NCBI GenBank assembly: GCA_001640655.1
Contig: LXGT01000088.1
Coordinates: forward strand, 1-64,000
DNA length: 64,000 bases
Direction: 5' to 3'
Origin: Endoconidiophora laricicola
Taxonomy: Eukaryota; Ascomycota; Sordariomycetes; Microascales; Ceratocystidaceae
The notes beneath the pieces are model-generated. The model worked only from the letters and a program-made list of their open reading frames with translations, searched no databases and was not told the DNA's origin. Made by a program: the position numbers and the translations under genes. Numbering within the stretch: the stretch's first letter is position 1; every line of letters begins with the position of its first letter. Shown here in pieces: positions 24,701-37,239 of the stretch.

Positions 24701-25986
24701 TAGTATCATTTGTAGTAGCAAGATGTAGGTGTGATCGCATGATTTTGATACCAAATTCATTCAACCAAGAGACATGACGTCCAGATAAGGACCACTTGAT
24801 ATTGCTGACCGCCCCCTCGCCACTATGCAATATAGTGTCCTTGCCGGCGCCAGCACCAAGGCCGATTGATCCGAGCCAGCCAGATGCAGTTGCAGCAGCA
24901 GTGCCTATAGTAGTAGACGTACTTCGACCAGGCGAGCCACCGATAGTAACTATAAGGTTTCCAGCTAGACCGCCAGATAGATATGTACGATCAGATTTGT
25001 ATTCAGGCGAAAGGGCTACTGCCTGAACAGGGCGAGCGAAGTTTCTGAGTTGTACGTCTTTCAGGTCCACAAGTGACTGGATGCAAACGTTACCATCTGT
25101 CGATGATGTCGCGATGTATATGTGGTTGGATGGCACATTGGGCACTGATGGGGCGCCCTTCTGGTTTGCAGAGCGTGTGTTGGTAGAGCCAGATGCTATT
25201 GATGATGTCGTCGATGGGTGTCGAATAGGTGCGATGGGTGGAACAGATGAACCATGCTCAGTCATGATATGGGATGGTGGTGGAGGAAATGGCGATATGG
25301 ATATTGCGGTAACCGAAGCAGAATGGGCATGATAAACACGTAAAACTTCGAAAGTCGGCATTTGGAAAACATGCTATAGTAGTCTAATTAGAGACGGACG
25401 AAGAAAGGTACAGCACGAGACTTACGATATTACCGTTGTGAGTGCCTACAACCATTTTTTCACCACCAACAAGAAATGCGCTCGTGGCATCTCCATTGCG
25501 ATAAACTGGACCAAGACTGGACGTAAGACGGGCAGTTTTCAAGCGAGGCTCCTCCTCTTCTTCTTCTGAGTCGTCTTCGGACTCTTCAGATCCCTCAGAA
25601 TTAGACTGCGAAGCTTCAGTTGATGATAAATCACTACCTCCAGAGATGGGCTGGTCATTGTTGTTGCGAATGTCGGCAGTCATCGATTGATCCGAGGTGG
25701 GTTCTAACGTAGGAGATGCGCAAGGTTTCAATACAGTAGTTGTTGTGTCTTTCATATTTGGATTGTCATCGGAGTCCTTCCCATAAGAAGCTTCAGGCGT
25801 TACATTGCGATCAATATCACATTTCACTACTGATAGTTGCGATAAAGAAACTCCTGGGACGTTCATGTTTACATCCTCTTGCAATCCAGGCGCGTCAGCA
25901 TGCGTACCATCTTCATCTTCTTCGACAAACGGTCGAGAACTAGATAAGCCCCCTGATGGCGTACCAGAATTCCCCGTACGAGCCAT
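21752..25986 (-). CDS. VPS41: Vps41, HOPS tethering-complex subunit
   Basis: Exons 25986-25426, 25373-24397 and 24326-21752 give 1,370 residues. Vps41 is the HOPS subunit that links Ypt7/Rab7 to vacuole fusion and AP-3 traffic. An acidic Ser/Glu-rich N-terminus (about 90-150) leads into a beta-propeller: VVGTHNGNI, then GEGAVSNIKWS..VSWLNEFGIKI, then ERLVVGWGSTIWII. Next come YERLSCNDYHLGVLP and IHSPYDCVLATKRDLVDHLAWLLEQ, matching the Vps41 propeller-to-solenoid transition. A clathrin-heavy-chain-like helical repeat follows. The C-terminus (about 1290-1370) is a RING-H2: CAKCCIPF..FACGHIYHVSHL..CPACR. The 52- and 70-nt introns are in phase. It is divergent from APC1, sharing a 1.1-kb promoter region. 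It is longer than animal Vps41 because of low-complexity insertions. Confidence 0.95.
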
Positions 25987-27088
25987 GACGCCAGTGTATC
26001 TTGATTGTCTCTATTTCTCGATATATTAATCGGCGTCGAAGTTTGGAGGTAGCGCGCAAAACAGACTGCGAGGTTCGTTGTAGAATAACGTGCCGTGTAT
26101 ATGGGCGATATGTGAAGTGCTACTCAGTGTCATGAAATGAACAACGCTATTGCAGACAAGGGGTTGAAATCAACGTATTACGAAGTATTAGTAAAGAGTA
26201 AAATTCAATGAATATGTCGCAAAACAAATCGTCAACTCATTACTCCAATGCCATGCTTAACTCCCAAGCTAATAAATTCCCGATAACTAAGAAGCCCTAC
26301 GTCAGTTGGGAAGCCACAGCAACTCAAGGCTAATAAATGTGGCACTTTTCTTTGTCAGCCACGCCACCTGAGTAGTGGCCCAAGCTCCTTGATCTGTAAG
26401 CTCTCGATGCTAATCCCCACTAAGATTATATTTTTTGCTAGTAAGTAGTACTTATAGTACTTGGAAAAAACGTTGATACACATATATCAATAACAATATG
26501 TATAGCCGTCTAAATCCCCAGATTCTCTTTCATGTTATGCGCCAAACGCTCTGGAAAAGATTGACAAAACGAACAACATTTACTCTTCACGTTTTCTATG
26601 CTCTCACTAAGAGGGTTTTGATACTAATTCCAAGGGTTAGCCTGATTAAAAAAGAAGAACCTGCCTTGGTCTTGTTTTTTTTTCCCACATTTCCACAATC
26701 AGCAACCACATATACGTGCAACGGCAACAGCGGCAGCAACAGTAACGCGTTAAGCTGGTAATAAATACTGTTGTATGGCGAGAAACGCGACTGGATGATA
26801 ATTGAATATTCAGCGATCATCTAGATTTACTGCTTACCTAGAACACTTTCATTTTTACAACCATTGTCCAAAGTAAGGCGTGCATCGCTGAAGCTTATCT
26901 GTGTGCTTGTATAAACTCCCTACCCATATTCAAATGTATGTGTTTATATCAATATCAACAGGCTGTCGTGTGTATTCGGATTCTTGAGCTAACTCACTCT
27001 TTTGAAGTTTTGCAATCTCTTTGCCGAATCGACGCCTCACAGTTCCTAGCGGTACTTCCAGCTGACGCTTGCTGCTAGGAGACATATC
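25987..27088. promoter_or_regulatory. shared divergent promoter region of VPS41 and APC1
   Basis: About 1.1 kb separates two divergently transcribed genes. Small ORFs here (for example 26498-26761) look like chance. An ACGCGT hexamer, the core of the MluI cell-cycle box, is at 26745-26750, about 340 bases upstream of the APC1 start. One hexamer in 1 kb can occur by chance. Confidence 0.5.
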
Positions 27089-30000
27089 ATGGCCCAAGTT
27101 ATTTCTCTTGGGCTTCATCAACCTACAGTCCTTCAGCATGCTATAGATGAACTTCTACTTCCGATAGACCCCCCGACTTCTAGCTATTCATGGAGTGTAA
27201 CATTGGACACAAAATGTGATCCAGCTGTTGAGGAGGAGCTGTTGGTGACGCCGAAGGCCGTGATATGGGCACGGGGAAACATCTTTCGTAAAACATTCAA
27301 TTTCACGATAGAAAAGGAAGATATTCGACAAGCCGTTTTGACTTATTTTCCAACAACTACCGAAGGCTCAACTGGTAGCGCTAGTCTCAATAGCCCTCCA
27401 GAAAAAGGTGGACGGCTGCCGTCCATATCCAGAGACGGCTCGAAGTTAGCTAAAGCCTTGGTAGTATTTCTAAAAACACAGGCCCATATCTTCTTTTTAT
27501 CAGGTGCTAGCCACATAGTCCATATGCCGTTCGAAGTCGAAACTGCATGTCCTCTCCCCCAGGGACTTCTTATACAACGAAAGAAACATAGCGATCAAAG
27601 CATCGCTGCCGGTTTGCGGTTTCCTCGTGTGCCGCCAAACTCATTCACATCTTCACATCCTATATTTTCAGTCGACCCTCCAACGCCAACAGCACCCAAG
27701 TTTTCAGTGGAAACACTAGGAAAACCTGCCACTCTTTCTCTCAGGCTTAGCTCAACCCTTGGATCGATGCTCCAGCCAGTTGTCCAGCTATCTTCATCAC
27801 ACTGGCCTCGCTTGGTGACACTACTTGATCCATTACTCGAGTTAGGTCTTGCTGTCATGACTACACCTGAACCTATGGTTGCTGACAAACGCAAGACTAC
27901 TCCAGCTCCTCGACCTGCATTTCTCGAGCTTAGTGAAGAGATATTGGATATTCAGGAGATAGTGTCAGAACAGCTGAGTGGCTGTGAACCACTCATACTA
28001 GCTATCACCATAAACCGTGAAACTGCCCGATATTCACTATGGCGAGTTAGATATCTGCCTATTGTTGACCCTTTCATCAATAATTGCCGTACTGTGACTG
28101 GGTCAAAGGTTGATCGGCGTCGAAGCTCCATGGCTCCTGGGTTTGTTGCGGCAGCAGCAGCATCAACAGCGCCCATGGAGGCCAGAACACCGGTTCGTAG
28201 CAGTTATAGAGAAAGTTTTGGTGCTACCTTACCCGGAAAGAGAACTAGAAAAACTACAGAGAAGGAAAAAGAACGAGCTCAACAGCAGCAGGTATTTGCA
28301 GCGTCGCTCGAAAAAGAACGAGATCCAGTCATCACGAGAAGGCAGTCAAAGCGCCTGAGCTCCTTGGCGCGCGTTGATATGCCCGCCTCTCAAGAGCGTT
28401 CTGTTTTTGCTGAAAGTAGCCAGACAAAACGCATCGAGTCATTTCACAACGGACGATTAAGCAGTGCCCATAGCTACGCACAGACTACACATTTAGGCCT
28501 GAATAGTTTTCTCGACCCAAACGTTGAATCGATTCCAGATGACTCCCGCAGTGGTAGCGAATTTGATACTTCAGCCTTCCACTCTCTCGGACCACAAGAT
28601 GGCAACTTCGATGGGTTCGTCCAAGAGATTTCTTTTTCCAAGATCAAAAGTTTGTCAGTAGATAACCAGACACTTAATGGTATTCGATATAGTGTTGGCC
28701 AACCACCACAAGCCACTCCTCGAATCTTTAACATCGTTCACCCAATATCCTTCTCACATAACTCTGGACACATAACTATTATGATAGCTATCCAAGATTC
28801 GACTGAACACAAGCTTGACTTGATAACCCTTCAAATCAGCCGTCATGCTCGAAGCAAGAATCTACCTGACATGTTAACGTTAGGTCCTTGCGATGACCAG
28901 CGAGCTTCTGGGGTCATTGATTCTTGCAAGATTGTTGATGGAGAAACTACAATGATGCTCATCTTGTCCGAAAACACCACAGGCAATCGTGAGCTTTCGA
29001 TTCAAGCACCCTGGAGCAAACCATCGACGATTGAACTTCCGACATTTAACATAGACAACATTAGATCTTTACAATTCATTCCTAAGGCCGCACAAGATGA
29101 TAAATGTCCACAGCCACAGGCAATCCATGTTCCAATCAATGACATTGAATCTTTGCGGTTTCGCAATGTTTCAGGGTCTATCGATATTGTCGACAAAGCG
29201 TCTAGAATACATCACGTCAAGATACAGATGGAACCTACACATCGACATGTCCGTGCCATTTTAGACGTTTGCCGGATTGTTGTGCCTGGTGGAATGGGAG
29301 AGACAATGTTATGTGGATGGTGGCAAATTATCCAGTGGATACATAGCGAAGGGCTTGACGTTGCGGACGTTGAGTGGTCAGCACTGGTCATACTACTGCT
29401 GTCTTTGTTCTTAAATGTGAGCACTGCACGGCCAACATCTGACCCGTCTTTCCATTCTACTCCAAGCAAGCGGCGGCGGCGTCCGCCGTCCTCCAACGGC
29501 TCTAGATGTGCTGGCTACAACTGGGGTGCGTTGCAAATGCATGTAAGCGCCAATGCTACCGCTGTGCCAACTTGGCTTTTGGGGCCTGCATGGTCATGGG
29601 CTCTTGATAATGTCACGCCCGTTGGACTAGAAGATAGTGCAGACCATTTCATGGCAGCACACATACGATATGCCGCTCGATTCTTGGCCAGTTCTACCGG
29701 TGTTATGGCCTTGGGGCACCACGGGTACCTACCAGCTTCCGGCGGTCTCTCTATTGAAAGCCGATTGATCACTATTAGAAATATCGTGGTCGGTATGCAC
29801 CTACTCATGGAAGAGCAAAAGCTAGATGCAACTATCCCAGAAGGTGGCCCACTTGGCCGAGCTGGCACTCGTGTTCTATTAGCACAGATACTTCGATGGA
29901 TGGGCTGGCAGCCTATGTCATTGAAGTCTGGCTATGAAATTGGTGTACAAGAGCCAATCGATCCTCGATTTGACCATGGTATGATTTTGTGGCTACTCCT

Positions 30001-33000
30001 TGAAGAATTTTATTTGAGACCAAAACAGTATAATAGAACTAACATCATTTTCAGAAGTTGTCCTGCCAGCGGCAGTACCATGCCCGGATACGAATTTATG
30101 CGTTTTCTCGTGGATACAATCCCGTATTTCGGGAGATAGCCGCTCTATCTTCCCTAGTCTTATCGATGTTCTAGAGATTGCGCAAGTCGCACCAAATAAC
30201 ATGCAAGCTGAACTTTCGCCGCTACACAAATATGTAGCATCTATAACACCACACACATCATTCCTCAAACGGTTTTTTTCTTCTCTGAAGCCTGGGTCAT
30301 CTTGTGCAGCTACTGTTGAAGCTATGTACAAAGCTGGCATGAGCTCATCAATCACCTTGGAAGCGTTTCCTGAAGCGCTCATGCCAATCTTTTGGGACCC
30401 GATAATTTTGTGTCAGGCTTCTCCGCCACCTATATGGCCCCATGAGCTATTGAGGCTTATCAATCGCACGGATATCTACCACAATGTTCAAAGTACGAGT
30501 CCTGAGTCACTGGCATTGCATACTCGACGCCGTCCTCATCTTACGGTCAGTCTTCACCTAGTTGCTATCATAATATCAAATATGCACTTGAACCTGGCCT
30601 AAACTCGCTAAATAACTAACAACTGAATATAGGCTTCATCTCATGCTGCTACATGGGACTTGCAACTGCTATGCCAGAGCACTAAACAGGTTCCGAAGAT
30701 CTCTGATGTCGGAAACAGTAGTAATCTAACGAATCTGGCGAAAGACACCTTGCTCCGTGCCCTCTTCAAGGGCGATAGACGTCTTATGGATGCATTGGAT
30801 ATGACTTCTACGCTTTGCACACGTGTAGTGACACTTTCGCAACAACAAGATTGGTCAGAGAGCGTATATCTAGAAAAACAGAAAGATCTAGTATCACGGG
30901 TCGCATTGTGCACACTAGCAGCCCCAACCGGCCGCGGCATGCTAACCTACGGACATCGGTTTCCTTTGCCAACACAAAAGACACCGACCCCAGGCTTCTG
31001 TTTAAATTGTGTTGTAAAGCCTACAAATGTAACCGTAGGTGTTGATCGCTCAGTTTTCACAGAAGAAAAAGTTTGCTGGAGTTTCTTCCATCAAGGCGTG
31101 TCCACCGGGCTGTGTATCTCTCCGAAGGCTAAAGGAATTGATACTTCATGGATCCTTTTCAATAAGCCCGATCAGGAGCTCAGCAATCGACACGCTGGCT
31201 TACTTTTGGCTCTTGGGCTGAATGGGCATTTGCGCAATGTAGCAAAGTGGGTGTCTTTCAAATACCTCACACCGAAGCATAACATGACATCCATCGGACT
31301 ACTTCTCGGACTGGCAGTCTCTCACATCGGCAGTATGGACTCTCTGATTACTCGTCTTTTGTCTGTTCATGTCACACGAATGTTACCTCGTGGTGCGGCA
31401 GAGCTCAATCTATCTCCTTTGACTCAGACTACTGGAATCATGGGAATTGGATTGCTGTATTGTAACACACAACACAGGCGTATGAGTGAGATCATGTTGT
31501 CTGAAGTGCTTTATAGTCCTGAGACCGATACTGACGCATTACCGGAAGAGGATGATGGAGTTTTTGACACCCTAAGAAGCGAGGGATACCGTCTTGCGGC
31601 AGGCTTTGCTCTTGGTTTTATCAATCTCGGTAAAGGAGCCGATCTTAAAGGTCTTCACGACATGGACGTGACCAACAGGCTTTTGACAGCAGCCACCGCC
31701 CCGAAACGTGTTGAACAGGTAAATGTTCTAGATCGCAGTGCAAGTGGTGCCGTCATCGCTCTCGCTTTGATACATATGAAATCTGAGGATCCTCTAGTAG
31801 CCCGCAAGGTAGATGTACCGGATTCGATCGTACAATTTGATTATGTACGCCCAGATTTGCTATTGCTTCGTACAGTGGCTAAAAACTTGATTCTTTGGTC
31901 ACAAATCCAACCGTCCATTGATTGGGTATGTAAGAGTCTACCATTAGCCTACCGTCGCCGTATCGACCTCTCCACTACTGTTCGTCTTACCAGTAGTGAT
32001 CTTGCATTTTTTAGCATACTCGGTGGCTTGTGTTTCTCGATTGGCTTACGCTTTGCGGGCTCTGCAAATCTGGAAGCCCGCGACTTACTTGTCCATTTTT
32101 TAGATCATTTTAGCCGACTACTAAATATCTCTCAGGGCCGGTGTGGCAATGATCATGGTGTCAGCTGTTATGATGAAGAATTGGCTAGGCATACTCTTCG
32201 CACTTGTCAAGATATTACAGCACTGTCTTCGGCGGCAGTTATGTCTGGCACTGGTGACATCAAAGTCATGAGACGGTTGCGAGCCCTCCATGGACGTACA
32301 GACCCAGATGTTCCCTACGGCTCACATATGGCTGCTCACATGGCTATTGGTATCATATTTCTCAGCATGGGCTCTATGACATTAGGAACTCATAACCTTG
32401 CCATTGGCGCTCTTTTGGCCTCGTTTTATCCAGTTTTCCCAGCCACCGTCATGGATAACCGAGCTCATTTACAAGCTTTCCGTCATCTTTGGGTCCTTGC
32501 TGCGGAAGCTCGTTGTATTGTAGTTTGCGATGCATCTTCGGGAGACGTCATCACTGCTCCAGTCACTATCACCATGAAGCCCCACGTCAGTGGAACGCCA
32601 CAAACACGCAATGCACCATTTTTGCTACCTCATATCGATGACATATCACACATTCATGTACATGGCGGTACGGATTACTGGGATTCCAACATCGATTTTG
32701 TTAATAACCCTGAAATAGCAATAGCATTTGCCAAGACTCATGAAGTTCATCTACGTGCCCGGCCGGCAACTGATACACCTTTTGATGTTCTTGCCTCAAA
32801 TAGCAATGCCTCTGTTTCTACACCGACTCCCCAAAAGCCTAACCCCATGGAATGGCTGTTTCATCTACCAGCGCTTGAATCAATGTCTTCAGGTGATCAA
32901 GCCACATTGCTTGACCCTCACATCACTTCCGGAGAGGGTGCTGTATCTGCAGCGTCTGTCTCTGCGGTAGATGCTCGTCTAGAATTAGAGACGGCATGTA

Positions 33001-33185
33001 CATCAGGAACAAGCCGCGACTCTCTCTTGGGCCTGCGCATGTTGTTTGATTGGGATGAAGCTCGACAAAGGGCCAAGGAAAGGACTCTCAACAGCGAGAC
33101 CCCCACAGAGGAAAACGGAGAGTGGTGGCTCAAGGATGATGTTTTACAGAGACTCAAGGCTCATATCACGGTACAAAGTATATGA
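27089..33185 (+). CDS. APC1: Apc1, largest subunit of the anaphase-promoting complex (BimE-type)
   Basis: Three exons (27089-29978, 30055-30545, 30633-33185) encode 1,977 residues. Apc1 is the scaffold of the APC/C ubiquitin ligase that triggers anaphase and mitotic exit in the nucleus. The N-terminal half is a divergent beta-propeller with long, basic, Ser-rich insertions (about 340-480, possible phosphorylation loop). The C-terminal half has the PC repeat toroid characteristic of Apc1: HAGLLLALGLNGHLRNVAKW, TSIGLLLGLAVSHIGS, TGIMGIGLLYCNTQHRRMSE and MAAHMAIGIIFLSMG. The family-typical EGYRLAAGFALGFINLGKG is also present. The 76- and 87-nt introns are in phase. The start is the first ATG of the long ORF. 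The length fits the family (about 1,700-2,100 residues). Confidence 0.95.
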
Positions 33186-34037
33186 TTTGATGTAAAATGT
33201 CATAGACAATCTTACGAGGATGATACGTCGCTACTGATGTCGAAGAGACATCATACGTCGCACGAAATTTGGAGCTGTGGTAAAGAAATATATATCTAAC
33301 ACCCGTCCCTTTTTTATTATGCTTAATATATTACTGTATGCCATTCGGAACAACTTGCAAAGATTCAACCATGTGGCGCGTTAATATATATATATATATA
33401 TATATATATCTCTTTTTTTTCATGTTTTCGGTTAATAGTATTCCAGATGCCATCGCCATCTTCGACCAGCGCCACCCCCACCTTCTTGAAACAACCGAAA
33501 AACCGAAAGAAACCAAACTCCTTTTAGTGGTAATGACAAAAGTGAAATGATAATGAGAAGCAATTGAGAAGCAAGATGCATGTTACGCCATCCACTTTTA
33601 GCATTGTTGCGAAGACGCCGATTATTATCTTCGATAGCTTAGGCCTGAGCTCAGCATTGATGTTTGTCTCTTGTGTTGATACCAAATAACACACAGACAA
33701 TCGCAGGTAACAAAACAGTAAGGCTATACTAACCTATATCCATTCTCCTCAAAGTACAGGCCAAATAGCGTGAAGCAGGAATAGCAAGACGGAGGGGGAG
33801 ACCAGGTAATATAATCGCTCAACAACTAGATATGCGTCGCAGCTTAGCTCAAAGTAAAGAAACAAAAAAAGTAAACATGGGAGTATGGATATGTGCATAG
33901 ACTGGAGAGCAGAAGTCTAGAAACGAAAGACAATGGCACCAAGGCAGATTCAGGGGATCGAGACATCAAGTAAGCTAAGCAGACAAAGGTGTGATACAAA
34001 ATGCGTACTGAAGTCGGGCATAGTTGCCAATCATGAT
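33186..34037. other. convergent 3' intergenic region with (TA)n
   Basis: Spacer between the convergent APC1 and eIF3e genes. It contains a (TA)n run at 33383-33409. There is no gene. Confidence 0.55.
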
Positions 34038-35564
34038 CTACTTGCTAAGCGCTGACGACATAACTGTAGTGCGGAAGAAAACACCCTTGGTTTTCTCGAC
34101 AACCTGCTGATGCACGTTGTTCTGGGGCTGGTTGATGGTAATGGTCCCGGCCTGGGCATCAATCTTAGCGTCTATCCGGCTTTCATAGATCAACTTGACA
34201 ATCCACTTCTCGCCATCATCGGGATTCAGGCCAAGCTTTTCGGACAAGTCAGGAATGCTAACACGGCTCGACACCTTGAAGTAGCTCTCACAGATCAGAT
34301 GGCGGGCAGCCTCCACGAAAGAATCAGTGCTGTTGAATAGAAAGAAGTCGTTTTGGCAGACCTCTTCACTTTTGCGAAGAGCCTCTCTAGCCGCATCAAA
34401 CTCAAAATCAAGGTACAGAGCGCTAATGAACTCGATAACAGGGTCCTGATACTCGTAGAGCTCTTGGCGCACATAACGAACGACATCTTTCATTTGCTTC
34501 TGATGAACACTGGAACTGCGAGCGCGGCTGCGGCCAGTAATCACAGCAGCAACCAAGTACCGCAGGATCCAAGGGCAGGTCGTCTGGATAGTGTTGATGT
34601 AGTTGGGGCTGAAAAGCATATCCAGGAGAGGCTCACGAGCACTCTCGTCGTTGAAAAGGGGAAACAGCGACCAGTGGATAAGCATTGTGCGGTGATCCAG
34701 CTGCGCGCGGGGCTTGTTGAAGAGCTTGGTCTCAATACCCTCCTTGACCTTGACAATCTCTTCAAGTGCTTGTTCCCAGTTAGTATCCAGGATATCACAG
34801 GCTAGTTTACCCCAGGTAGCCTTCGAGACCTTGTCGTCGTCAGTTGATAGAACACGGAACTTATATAGGAGATCAGCGGCAAGGGCGTAGTTTCCACAGC
34901 GGAAGTGGAACTCGCCGTTATCGTAGAGAGCATTGACCATATCGACAGTAACCTAGCTCGCATGTATTAGTATATGCTAGTCAATTAGAACGATTTGAGG
35001 TCAGAGGGGGAGAGGCTCATAGTGCGTCGTTTCCGCAAGGTTCAGTAGATATAAAGCACATATTTTCAGAAGATATATATAACATGACTTTAGTCAGAAA
35101 AGAAAGCTTTACGGAAGCGCTACATATTCTGACAGACGGGAGCATTCACGAAGAGGACATACATTGTGCTCCTTCTCGAGGAATTGCAGATTGGCAACCT
35201 TATCACTGCGGAGGGCATTTACAACCTCCTCCTGAGTTAGCAGGTCGGAGATAGTAGCGGTCTCGCTCTCGCTCTTCTCAAGCTGGTCGAGTACAGCCTC
35301 GCGCTTCTTAGCGTACTCTTCGGGTGCGCTATCAACACCGTGAAGTTGGCAGTACATGCTCGCCACGTAGTCGGCCATGTTGGTGTCCTTCAGCAGGTAG
35401 ATCTTAGCCTCGAGGATGTTTCTCGTAGCAGCATCATCGTTAGCTTGTTGCGCACGCTGCGACTCAAAATCAATCAAATGAAGGAAGAGATGGCGAGAAA
35501 GCTGCGGGGCGAATTTATCAACCAGTGAGTAGCCCAGAGGCGAAGGGGTAGTATCGGCAGCCAT
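34038..35564 (-). CDS. INT6: eIF3e (Int6), translation initiation factor 3 subunit E
   Basis: Exons 35564-35163 and 34952-34038 encode 438 residues. eIF3e is a PCI-fold subunit of eIF3, acting in the cytoplasm in 43S/48S initiation complex assembly. The N-terminal eIF3e domain shows DKFAPQLSRHLFLHLIDFE, LLKDTNMADYVASMY and the VTVDMVNALYDNGEFHFRCG junction. YKFRVLS, ATWGKLACDIL, HWSLFPLFND and INTIQTTCPWILRYL are conserved blocks. The PCI/winged-helix part ends with DAQAGTITINQPQNNVHQQVVEKTK. The 210-nt intron (34953-35162) is longer than its neighbours and starts GTATGT; the junction is phase 0. The start ATG follows an in-frame upstream extension that lacks conservation. It is divergent from IMG2. 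Confidence 0.95.
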
Positions 35565-36247
35565 GATGGGTTTCTTGATTCTTGACAGTAAAACGGTCGT
35601 CGTGGGTACAGTTGTAAGAGGAAGAAATTTTGGGCCACAAGAAAATACGGCACTTGTTGGCTTGAGGGGGTTTCGTTGATATCGGTGCTGTTCGATGTTG
35701 GTAGGGCACAGTAAAGCGCTATAGTTTATAGTGCAAAAAAACGAGAAGGAGCGAATGCCAATCAGCAAACGAAATTACAAGAGAAGGTACTTCAATTGAT
35801 CGTGAAGGCAGAATTCAAACTTGTCAGCCTTCTGGATAGATCGTAGAGTGTATAGCAAGACGCTCAGAGCAACGCCACAAATTTCCTGTCACGCAACAAA
35901 TCGCCAGCCAACGCTACTAAAAAATCACACATTCTATCATTTTGAATTCGTTAATTGGTGGGGAGCCCACATCCACCCCTCCCCCTCCTTCCTTTTCGCT
36001 CCGACAAGCTAGAAAAATATTATTTCTGCTAGACAGCCAAGCCAGTCCATCAGTTGCTATCTCCTCTGCCAGCTGTCAGCTTGAATGCCAGCAGCACGCA
36101 CGTGTAGTGTCACGTGTGTTTATTTATCCGCTAATTACCCATCATTTGTAATTTTGCAGCGACGAACATCTCATGATAATCATGCAGTAGAACGATCCCA
36201 TGGAGTTGTATATCTAACGTTCTCAGTTCCCTACCCTTCGAGGCATT
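35565..36247. promoter_or_regulatory. shared divergent promoter of eIF3e and IMG2
   Basis: About 680 bases separate the two divergent starts. Two translation-related genes sharing this interval may be co-regulated, which is inference. No specific motif was identified. Confidence 0.45.
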
Positions 36248-36728
36248 ATGTTTTTCTTTTCTGGAACATCGCGAGCAGTTGCCGTCTCGACGTCAAGATT
36301 ACTATCAGTGCGCACCTATGCCACAGAGACTATTGTGATACCTAGGATATTGGCAGACACAAGTACAGCCAGCGTTCATATCCCAAGCCAAAAATACTCT
36401 ATTGCCCGGACTGCTTCCAAAAATCTGCCTATCTACCAAACTCAAGACCGTGCTTCGAAGGCATACACAACCACCATTCGTCGTATTGAAGGCAATGCCA
36501 ACACTTTAAAGCTACAACTGCAAGAAGCTCTTGAAATTCCTAGCACTGACATCAAACTCAATCCCGTGAATAATCATGTCACCATCAAGGTAAGAGTCCA
36601 CACAAAGTTGTATTGTATCTACGCAATATCTTAATCCCAGTAAGATATCTTTGCTGACTACTATACAATGCAATTAGGGTCAATACATGTATCGTGTAAA
36701 GTCGTGGTTAGGAAGTCAAGGCCTTTGA
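36248..36728 (+). CDS. IMG2: mitochondrial large-subunit ribosomal protein mL49 (Img2)
   Basis: Two exons (36248-36589 and 36678-36728) encode 130 residues. The N-terminus (MFFFSGTSRAVAVSTSRLLS) is basic, hydroxylated and free of acidic residues, as in a mitochondrial presequence. The Img2/mL49 domain follows: YSIARTASKNLPIYQ, then TIRRIEGNANTLKLQLQEAL. It ends with NNHVTIKGQYMYRVKSWLGS, which matches the family C-terminus only after the 88-nt intron is removed. That junction is phase 0 with GTAAGA and TTAG signals, and it supports the very short 51-nt last exon. The protein works in the mitochondrial ribosome. It is divergent from eIF3e and convergent with SWI1. Confidence 0.9.
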
Positions 36729-37239
36729 ATTAATGGTGTCTATTGCACTATTTAAACAATCCAGTGATCGTACTATTTTACGAGTCTAAACACTATCGTT
36801 GCATGAGAGCGCGTAATTGATACGCTTCATTATCTCATCGTTGAGTATTTCTCGTACTCGTAGCAGAAAGGCAACTTCATTAGCCTTTTTTGTATAATCA
36901 TATGTAAATCAAATCATATAATCAACCATATTCTAACCAGTATATCTTGATTTATCCGTTAAAAATATTCATCACTATCAAGCAGCTACCAACTGTAAAT
37001 GAAGAATATAATATATTGACTGAAGCCATTGCAACCCCACCAGAACAAGGCAGATAAAATAAGATAGAATATAAAACACACAAGCGATAACCAAGCCCCC
37101 CCTCCAATCCCTTCATATACCAAAAAAGAAATGGAAAGATAGCAGAAACAAAATGTAAAGTTATGACAATAAAATATAGATAACAATGATACTTGGAATG
37201 GTCCAGTGCCTATTAACAGTTATCATGGGGAAGATTCTT
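36729..37239. other. convergent 3' intergenic region
   Basis: AT-rich spacer between IMG2 and SWI1. No gene or repeat is evident. Confidence 0.5.
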
